64,000 bases of DNA, taken from positions 62,001-126,000 of the forward strand of contig CAJFUB010000031.1 of NCBI GenBank assembly GCA_904420095.1, written 5' to 3'. Positions within the stretch are counted from its first letter, which is position 1. Each line of letters begins with the position of its first letter. Below the pieces are notes generated by a model. It saw nothing but the letters and a program-made list of their open reading frames with translations. It ran no database searches and was not told the DNA's origin. Source of the DNA: an uncultured Clostridia bacterium (GTDB lineage Bacteria; Bacillota; Clostridia; UBA1212; UBA1255). The position numbers and the translations under genes are program-made. This document shows positions 27,897 through 34,281 of this stretch, one piece after another.

Positions 27897-28440
27897 TTTT
27901 CGAGCCTCTTTTCTTTCCGATTCTTTCAAAAACCGTCTTTACGATATAATAGGATATGACGCCGAACAAAATGCCCAGCAGCGAGCCTGCCAGCACGTCG
28001 GAGGGATAATGAACATACAGATACAGGCGGGAAAACGCAATCACTGCCGCTAAAGCAAGGGCGCCGGTGCCCCATTTTTTGTGGTATGCAAAAATCGCAG
28101 CCGCCGCAGCAAACGATGCGGAGGCGTGTCCGGAAGGAAACGAAAAGTCCGTCGGTCCGGCGATCATCAGCTCGATGCCCTCTCTCAGCTCATAAGGCCG
28201 GATCCGCCCGACAAGCGGCTTAATCGTAAGGTTGCAAACGATCAGACTGAGCAGAAGCGCTGCCAGCACGGTCACACCGGTGCGGCGGGTTTTCGGGATC
28301 GCGGCAAGCACGATTCCGATTAGAATCCAGAACCAGCCGGCTTCCCCAAGAAATGTAAAAAACTTCATCGCCGCATCCATCGGCTCGCTTGAAAAATGCT
28401 CCCGGATAAAATCGAGGATCCTGAAATCCAGCTCTGTCAC
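27883..28440 (-). CDS. PAP2-family membrane phosphatase
   Basis: The 185-residue protein has about five membrane helices and the three phosphatase signatures KPLVGRIRP, PSGH and SRLYLYVHYPSD. Such enzymes dephosphorylate lipid pyrophosphates or phosphatidates; undecaprenyl pyrophosphate recycling is possible but not shown. The GTG start at 28440 overlaps the hydrogenase stop and follows AGGAG by eight bases, so it is translationally coupled. Its role with hydrogenase-like genes is unexplained. Confidence 0.92.
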   Translation of the reverse strand: MTELDFRILDFIREHFSSEPMDAAMKFFTFLGEAGWFWILIGIVLAAIPKTRRTGVTVLAALLLSLIVCNLTIKPLVGRIRPYELREGIELMIAGPTDFSFPSGHASASFAAAAAIFAYHKKWGTGALALAAVIAFSRLYLYVHYPSDVLAGSLLGILFGVISYYIVKTVFERIGKKRGSKNAKS

Positions 28441-29891
28441 GATTCCTTCTCCTTTCGAAGCGCCTCTACCGCCTGACTGATCGTTTCTTTCTGAGCCTCT
28501 CTGCCGTATTTGTCAACCTCCGCTTTGTTCTTTTCTCCATGCGTCAGGCAGCCGGCGCCTCCGATACAGCCGCCCATGCATGCCATACCCTCTATAAAGT
28601 TATTGTTCAGCACGCCTTTGGAGGCTTTCAAAAGCGCCATGCGGCATTCTTCGATCCCATCGCAGGCAACGGGGTTGAAATCGAAATCCTCATAACCATG
28701 CTCCTTGAGTCCCTGCCGCACGGCATCGGTAAGTCCGCCGCTGCGTGCGAAAATTCTTCCGTAATAGGACGCGTTGTCAAGAGGCTCCTCCTCCAGGAGC
28801 GTGATGTCAATGTCTCTGCTGTCAAACAGCGCCTGCAGCTCTTCAAAAGTAATCACGGAGTCGATATAAGGCCGAACCTCTTCCTTCTGGAACTCCATTT
28901 TTTTCGAGGTGCATGGGCCGATAAAAACAATTTTTGCATCCGGATCGCGCTGTTCTTTAATATATTTTGCAATGGTCGCCATTGGGGACAGATTCTCGGA
29001 TATTTTGTCCGCCATCATCGGGAACTGGATCTGCACGTATTTCACAAAGGCGGGACAGCAGGAGCTAAGCAGAAAGCCCTTTTCCGCAAGCTCTTCCGAT
29101 TCTTTATACGATACCATGTCCGCGCCGAGCGCGGCCTCTACAATCTCGGAGAAGCCGAGCAGATGGATCCCCGCGATCACCTGGCCAAGCTTTGCATAGG
29201 TGAACTGGCTGGAGATGGAGGGAGCCACGATTGCAATCATTTTATAGTTTTGGTTTTTCTGGCTGCCTTTCAGCAGACGGACCACATCGAGGATAAAAGA
29301 GCGATCGGTAATGGCTCCGAACGGACACATATATACGCATGCGCCGCACGCCATGCATTTATTGTGATCCACCTTCGCCGTTTTATCATCGTTCATGGAA
29401 ATCGCCTTGATTTTGCAGGAATTTTCGCACGGGCGCTTATAGTTCGAAATCGCGCTGTACGGGCACACCTTAGCACACATGCCGCACTCCACACATTTTG
29501 ATTTGTCGATATGCGCTTTCTGGTGATGATCAAAGCTGATCGCCCCCCGCTTGCAGACGTCCTCGCAGCGGTGCGCAAGGCAGCCCCTACATGCCTCGGT
29601 AACCTCAAAGCCGCCGACCGGGCATTCGTCGCACGCAATATCAATCACCTGTATAACGCTTTTGTCGTTGGGATCCGCCGACATGGTAAGCCCCATCGCA
29701 AGCTTGACACGTTCCGACAAAATCGCGCGTTCCTTGTAAACGCAGCAGCGCATCGTCGCTTCTTTTCCCGGTACGATCGTTTTCGGGATATCCAAGACAT
29801 TCTCCTGAAGCGTACCGTTCCATTCCTGCCTTGCGACCTCACGGAGAACTTTATACTTTAAATATTGAACTTTCGTATCAAATTTTCTCAT
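28437..29891 (-). CDS. [FeFe] hydrogenase, group B (B1/B3) type
   Basis: The 484-residue protein has cysteine clusters for several [4Fe-4S] centres (Cys87-112 region; Cys133/136/139/143; Cys155/159; Cys180/182-189 region) and a hydrogenase domain. Its H-cluster motifs are SSCCP (Cys278, Cys279), GPCTSKK (Cys327) and MACMGGC (Cys438, Cys442), so the H-cluster ligands are intact. The N terminus (MRKFDTKVQYLKYKV) is the one seen in clostridial group B enzymes. It probably exchanges electrons with ferredoxin in fermentative H2 metabolism. The start at 29891 follows AGGAG. It lies between a PP2C phosphatase and a PAP2 gene. No HydEFG maturases are in the window. Confidence 0.9.
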   Translation of the reverse strand: MRKFDTKVQYLKYKVLREVARQEWNGTLQENVLDIPKTIVPGKEATMRCCVYKERAILSERVKLAMGLTMSADPNDKSVIQVIDIACDECPVGGFEVTEACRGCLAHRCEDVCKRGAISFDHHQKAHIDKSKCVECGMCAKVCPYSAISNYKRPCENSCKIKAISMNDDKTAKVDHNKCMACGACVYMCPFGAITDRSFILDVVRLLKGSQKNQNYKMIAIVAPSISSQFTYAKLGQVIAGIHLLGFSEIVEAALGADMVSYKESEELAEKGFLLSSCCPAFVKYVQIQFPMMADKISENLSPMATIAKYIKEQRDPDAKIVFIGPCTSKKMEFQKEEVRPYIDSVITFEELQALFDSRDIDITLLEEEPLDNASYYGRIFARSGGLTDAVRQGLKEHGYEDFDFNPVACDGIEECRMALLKASKGVLNNNFIEGMACMGGCIGGAGCLTHGEKNKAEVDKYGREAQKETISQAVEALRKEKES

Positions 29892-29905
29892 AGCCACTCC
29901 TCCGG

Positions 29906-31075
29906 TTAAAAATAACTTACTCTGATCCGTTTTCCCATCTGCCTGAGGCATGCCTCCAGCTCCTGCACAACCTGCATCTTCACATCAAACCCGATCGGCA
30001 TTCCCGTTATCTGATGCGCCGGATTAACGGCCTTGCCGATAAAAAAGTGAATGTCCGTAGCATCTTCAAACAGCATTCGGGCGATCAGCGAAGCGCCGTC
30101 GCGCTTATAGCTCCACTGCTTAAACTTTTCATTGTCCTGCAGATAATCCTGCGCGTATTTCAGCACCTTTCCCATTGTTACAACGCCTTCTGTAACGAGA
30201 TCCACCCCCTCGAGCTCCGAAATCGGAGGAACTTCAGGATCTACGATTTCTCTGTGCGGGATGAGCTTTCTGCCGAGATATTCCGCGGCAATCTCCGACG
30301 TCGTTCCGCCGCATATAATATGCCTGCCCTCTTTTGAAAAAAACAGAGAAAGCATTTTTCCGCAATCGTCCCGATCCGCAGGCGGTCCCATCAAAAGGTT
30401 TACAGGTTCTCGTTTTCGGATTTTTACGACACATACCGTGGTATCGTCTCCCGGGCTTCCGCCGTACCTGGCGTAGCATTCGTCCAGGAGGATCGTGGCG
30501 AGCGTTTTTGCCGTAAACCCCGCGTCGTAAAACGGTTCCATAAATTCCGTAATGCTCGGGACGTCCCATTTCAAGTCCAGAGATTCTCCTTCGCTCGCAT
30601 GAATGCAGCCATCGCTCATCATGATAAAAATGTCGTTTTCCTCCACGGCCAGACGAGAGCTATATATGCGTTTCCCCCCAATATTGCGTTCTGTTCTTGG
30701 AAAAGCGAACGGCTCTCCGCGGCGCAGCAGAATCACCGAAGGATTGTCGTACTGGATAATTTCGGCCTCCTCATTTTCCAAAATGCGGATCACTGTAAAG
30801 GTCGAATATGCCACATGACGCTCCGCGCAGACGGGGAGCGCGAGCGCGATGGTTTCCACACAATCCTCGAGCTGCAGGTTTTCAGCCAGCATCGTCGAAA
30901 GGAGCTTCGCAGTCAGCGTTGACAGAATACTGGCCTTCACGCCGCTGCCCATACCGTCCGCCAGCACCGCAAGGCAGGCATCGTCATTCTGTATGATCTC
31001 GACATGATCGCCGCACAGCTGTTCACCGTCCTTATTCATGCTTCCGTATCCGATATCGGCGCAAAAATCATTCAT
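29906..31075 (-). CDS. SpoIIE-like PP2C serine/threonine phosphatase
   Basis: The 389-residue protein has a PP2C/SpoIIE catalytic domain (about 1-215) with metal-binding LADGMGSG, MMSDGCIHA and GDDTTVCVV motifs. A second domain of about 170 residues follows (GRHIICGGTTSEIAAEYLG onward) and has no function I can name. SpoIIE-type enzymes dephosphorylate anti-anti-sigma-like partners. The ATG at 31075 overlaps the end of the HydS-like gene and follows AGGAG by ten bases. Placement directly after a PAS-containing hydrogenase homologue is typical of group C [FeFe] sensory loci and suggests it is the output of H2 or redox sensing. Confidence 0.9.
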   Translation of the reverse strand: MNDFCADIGYGSMNKDGEQLCGDHVEIIQNDDACLAVLADGMGSGVKASILSTLTAKLLSTMLAENLQLEDCVETIALALPVCAERHVAYSTFTVIRILENEEAEIIQYDNPSVILLRRGEPFAFPRTERNIGGKRIYSSRLAVEENDIFIMMSDGCIHASEGESLDLKWDVPSITEFMEPFYDAGFTAKTLATILLDECYARYGGSPGDDTTVCVVKIRKREPVNLLMGPPADRDDCGKMLSLFFSKEGRHIICGGTTSEIAAEYLGRKLIPHREIVDPEVPPISELEGVDLVTEGVVTMGKVLKYAQDYLQDNEKFKQWSYKRDGASLIARMLFEDATDIHFFIGKAVNPAHQITGMPIGFDVKMQVVQELEACLRQMGKRIRVSYF

Positions 31076-32744
31076 CGTCAAGAGACTCCTTCAGCTTTGC
31101 CAGGGCCACTTTGGTTTCCGCAGCCGTTTCTCCCAGGAGAGAGGCGATTTCCTGAACGATCCGCATCTGCTTTTCCACAACATTGTCTGCGGTTTCTACC
31201 GTTTTGTTCCGCAGAGTTTCCTTGCGTTCCCGCTCCGTCTCACGATCCGTGATATCGCGCATGATACAGATAAACAGGCGGAATTCTCTGTCGTACAGCA
31301 CCGATTCCTCCACGTATTTCCGATAATCCGCAAGATATTTCTTCTTATCGCGGATATTTCTTCCGCTTTGCCGTACTTCCATGAAATCCTTCGGATCCAG
31401 AATCCGAATCACCGGTTCTCCCAATACGTCTGCGGCGCTGCGCAGGTTCATCAGATCCAGGGCGGAACGGTTGATCTGCTGAACCTCAAAATTTTCGTTC
31501 AATACGATGATTCCGTTTGGCGTATTATTAATGATGTTATCGGAAAAGCTTTCCGCTTTTTCTTTCAAAAACGGCAGGCACATGGACAGATCGGCTTTGC
31601 CAAGGAATACCGCCTCGGCCTTCAGGCGGCACGTATCATATCCGCAGGTACCGCAGTTCAGCTCATCTTCCGGCCTTGTTTTTCCCATCTGACGTAAAAT
31701 TTCCGTAATCTCCGCTTCGGTGGGCTTTGGTTCCTCAAGCGTAAGAGCCGGTAAAATTTTATGTATCGTCTCTTTTTCGCCTTCGGCCGCAAAATCCTCT
31801 TTCCCCGCGTAGTTGCTTACGCGGATGTAGTCCCGGACCGGCGTGCGGTGGTATTTTTCCATGACGGGACCGCCGATGCAGCTGCCGGCGCACATAGACA
31901 TTTCAATAAAGCATTTATGTACGTTTCCCTTCTCGATGTCGCGAAGCGCGGCGATGCAGTTTTCCGCGCCGTCTACGGCAATATAAGAGTATTCCTTTGC
32001 AGCGCATTCCATTGATTTCAGAATGCCTCCCGTCGTCGGAAACCAGCGCGTTCTACCCGTTTGGGCGCATTCTTCGGGAGACGCTTCTATTTCGACCTGA
32101 CTGCTTTGCAGCCAATTCGATAATTCTTCAAATGTAAGAACGGCATCCACAATGCCCGGGTAAACGGCAGCCTCGTCCTTTTTCGCCACGCACGGGCCGA
32201 CAAAAACAACGCGCGCGCCGGGATGCTCCTTTTTGAGATGAAGCGCGTGCGCCTGCATCGGCGAAACAACGTCCGCCAGATACGGAAGCGCGCGCGGAAA
32301 ATACTTTTGGATCAGAAGATTGACGGAATGACAGCAGGAAGAAATCAGAATATCTCTCGTTCCGTCTGAAAGCATCCGGTCGTATTCCTTCTTAACGATT
32401 GCAGCGCCGACCGCGGTCTCCTCTGCTCCTGCAAATCCAAGCTTTTTCACTGCGCGGTCAATGTCCTCGATTCCTGCTCCATCATAATTCGCGATAAAAG
32501 ACGGCGCAATACTGACATAAACGGGCGCGCCGCTCATAATCAGGACCTTTGCTTTTTCCGTTTCATCCGTAATTTCCTTTGCATTCTGGGGACATACTAC
32601 GAAGCAATGTCCGCACAGGATACATTCGCTGTCAACGATATGCGCCTGATTTGCGGAAAAGCGGATGGATTTCACGGGACAGTGCCTGATACATTTATAA
32701 CAGTTTTTACAGTTGGACTTTTTCAGCTTCAGACACTCCGGCAT
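31068..32744 (-). CDS. hydS: HydS-like sensory [FeFe] hydrogenase with PAS domain (group C)
   Basis: The 558-residue protein starts with two [4Fe-4S] motifs (Cys12/15/18/22 and Cys41/44/47/51), then a hydrogenase core with SSCC (Cys137/138), GPCVAKK (Cys185) and MSMCAGSC (Cys285/289). A further iron-sulfur motif (Cys364/367/372/389), a PAS domain (about 400-485) and a C-terminal coiled coil follow. This order is that of group C sensory hydrogenases, thought to detect H2 rather than turn it over in bulk. Position L1 has His139 where catalytic enzymes have Pro. AAAGGAG precedes the ATG. The PAS domain and coiled coil could relay the signal to the phosphatase encoded next. Confidence 0.9.
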   Translation of the reverse strand: MPECLKLKKSNCKNCYKCIRHCPVKSIRFSANQAHIVDSECILCGHCFVVCPQNAKEITDETEKAKVLIMSGAPVYVSIAPSFIANYDGAGIEDIDRAVKKLGFAGAEETAVGAAIVKKEYDRMLSDGTRDILISSCCHSVNLLIQKYFPRALPYLADVVSPMQAHALHLKKEHPGARVVFVGPCVAKKDEAAVYPGIVDAVLTFEELSNWLQSSQVEIEASPEECAQTGRTRWFPTTGGILKSMECAAKEYSYIAVDGAENCIAALRDIEKGNVHKCFIEMSMCAGSCIGGPVMEKYHRTPVRDYIRVSNYAGKEDFAAEGEKETIHKILPALTLEEPKPTEAEITEILRQMGKTRPEDELNCGTCGYDTCRLKAEAVFLGKADLSMCLPFLKEKAESFSDNIINNTPNGIIVLNENFEVQQINRSALDLMNLRSAADVLGEPVIRILDPKDFMEVRQSGRNIRDKKKYLADYRKYVEESVLYDREFRLFICIMRDITDRETERERKETLRNKTVETADNVVEKQMRIVQEIASLLGETAAETKVALAKLKESLDDE

Positions 32745-32750
32745 CGTATT

Positions 32751-33137
32751 TTACTCCTTTCTGGCATATGTCTTCTCCAGGAATTTTTCCTTGTCTATAA
32801 TAAATCTTTCGTGAATTCCTTCCCCGATCAGGCCGCATGCGTCCGATGCTGTCACGCGGAAAACAAGGCGTCTCCTGTCTATTTCCGTCAATTCGCTGAT
32901 GCAGGTGACTTGCATGCCCACGGGGGTTGCGGCGACGTGCTTTACGTCCACCAGCGTGCCGACCGTTGACTGTCCGTCCTCCAATTCTGAGGCCACGCTC
33001 TGCGAGGCGGTATATTCCATCAGGGCGATCATCGCCGGTGTTGCAAACACGGACAGCTCTCCGCTTCCGTATGCATCCGCCGTATTCGTACGGTCTACCG
33101 TCAGGATCTGCTTTCCTTTTATTCCAGTTTCAAGCAT
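32751..33137 (-). CDS. FlK-like hotdog thioesterase
   Basis: The 128-residue protein fits the fluoroacetyl-CoA thioesterase-like hotdog family, with ATPAMIALMEYTA, VGTLVDVKHVAATPVGM and IGEGIHERFII segments carrying the expected Thr/Glu/His positions. Most relatives act on unknown small acyl-CoA esters. It opens the hydrogenase operon, and its stop codon lies within the ribosome site of the HydS-like gene. The ATG follows GGAAGGGG. Confidence 0.85.
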   Translation of the reverse strand: MLETGIKGKQILTVDRTNTADAYGSGELSVFATPAMIALMEYTASQSVASELEDGQSTVGTLVDVKHVAATPVGMQVTCISELTEIDRRRLVFRVTASDACGLIGEGIHERFIIDKEKFLEKTYARKE

Positions 33138-33161
33138 GATATCAACCCCTTCCGACTGATA

Positions 33162-33167
33162 AGTATA
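33162..33167 (-). promoter_or_regulatory. extended -10 of the hydrogenase operon promoter
   Basis: TATACT preceded by TGC on minus forms an extended -10. The -35 region (a run of T) is poor and overlaps the terminator of the gene upstream. Confidence 0.5.
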
Positions 33168-33181
33168 GCAATATAAGGCAG

Positions 33182-33210
33182 AAAAAAAAAGGGCAAAATA
33201 ACCCTTTTTT
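33182..33210 (-). terminator. terminator after the second CE2-like esterase
   Basis: Nine-base arms (33185-33193 and 33202-33210) rich in A/T with three G-C pairs are followed by nine T on minus, 12 bases after the stop codon. Confidence 0.8.
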
Positions 33211-33221
33211 GTAAAATCTTT

Positions 33222-34250
33222 TCAGGCGCGTTCTTCGTAGAGCTTCTTTAAAAATTCGTATAAAAGTTCCGCATTGCGCCGCTGTCCAGCCAGACTTGGA
33301 TGGCCTCCGCCGCCGGCTGTGTCGCTTTCCAGCTGTAAGTAATAATAGCCGTTCTCCGCCCCGCCGAGTTCCTCTACAGCGGCACGAAGGTAGGGACATA
33401 GCTGCTGTCCGATCATTCCCATCGCCCATACGATTCCCGCAGACGGATAATGGCCGCGGATGATCCGGGAAAGGTGGACGGCTCCCGCCTGGACATCCAC
33501 GGGCGTTTTTCCGTTTTCCTCGATTTTATCCATGTCATTTGATCCAAGATTAATCACAACGAAGTCAGGCTGCCGGATAAAATTCCAGTCCGCTCTCCGG
33601 TTTCTCTGATAGCATGTCATCTCGTACGTTTCGAGCATCGTATGCGGCTGCCAGCCGCAGATGATGCCGATTCCCTGCTGCGCTACCACGCTGCAGTCGG
33701 CGCGAAGCCGGCGGGCCGCAAGGATCGCATAGGTCTGCGTGCCGTCCTGATAAACCTTGCTTTTCGGATCGATGCTCGGGTCCCGGGCTTCCGGTGTGTA
33801 CAGATTGCCGATTCCCGTTGTAATGGAATCGCCGACAAATTCTATGTAGCGCTCGCGGTCCCGCGGCGGCGTCTGCAGACGGCCCGTCAGCATGATGTAA
33901 CGGATGCAAAATTCACCCGTCTCCGACTCGTTCTGGCGTATAATACTGAACGTATGATAGCCCTCCTCCAGATCACGGGCAAGTACGAACTCGGTTTTCC
34001 GCGTCCCGCCAAATCCGTATTTTTCTCTGGGCTCTAAAAGCTGACCGTCGATATAGACGGAAAAATACAGCCGGTTCTCGTAAGCCTCGGGAGCATCCAC
34101 GTAAATGCCAAGCGTCACGTCGCCTTTGCAGAATGCCGCGAATTCAAACGTAGAGCCTGTGCAGTCAAGTGCCAGGCCGTTAACGGTAATACTGTTTCTG
34201 CCCTGGGCTTTATAAATCCCGGGCTGAACCAAAAAAATTGATTCTTCCAT
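33222..34250 (-). CDS. CE2-like SGNH hydrolase without signal peptide
   Basis: The 342-residue protein has the same two-part plan as the esterase at 10282-11415: an N-terminal beta domain (about 10-125) and an SGNH domain with Ser142 in GDSI, GSNDMD and HPSLAG near the C terminus. Unlike that copy it has no export signal, so it probably deacetylates imported sugars or glycans in the cytoplasm. GAGGAG precedes the ATG. It is cotranscribed with the 988-residue lipoprotein gene and ends at a terminator. Confidence 0.82.
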   Translation of the reverse strand: MEESIFLVQPGIYKAQGRNSITVNGLALDCTGSTFEFAAFCKGDVTLGIYVDAPEAYENRLYFSVYIDGQLLEPREKYGFGGTRKTEFVLARDLEEGYHTFSIIRQNESETGEFCIRYIMLTGRLQTPPRDRERYIEFVGDSITTGIGNLYTPEARDPSIDPKSKVYQDGTQTYAILAARRLRADCSVVAQQGIGIICGWQPHTMLETYEMTCYQRNRRADWNFIRQPDFVVINLGSNDMDKIEENGKTPVDVQAGAVHLSRIIRGHYPSAGIVWAMGMIGQQLCPYLRAAVEELGGAENGYYYLQLESDTAGGGGHPSLAGQRRNAELLYEFLKKLYEERA

Positions 34251-34281
34251 GTTTCTCCTCGGTTCTGTTATAAATCTAAAA

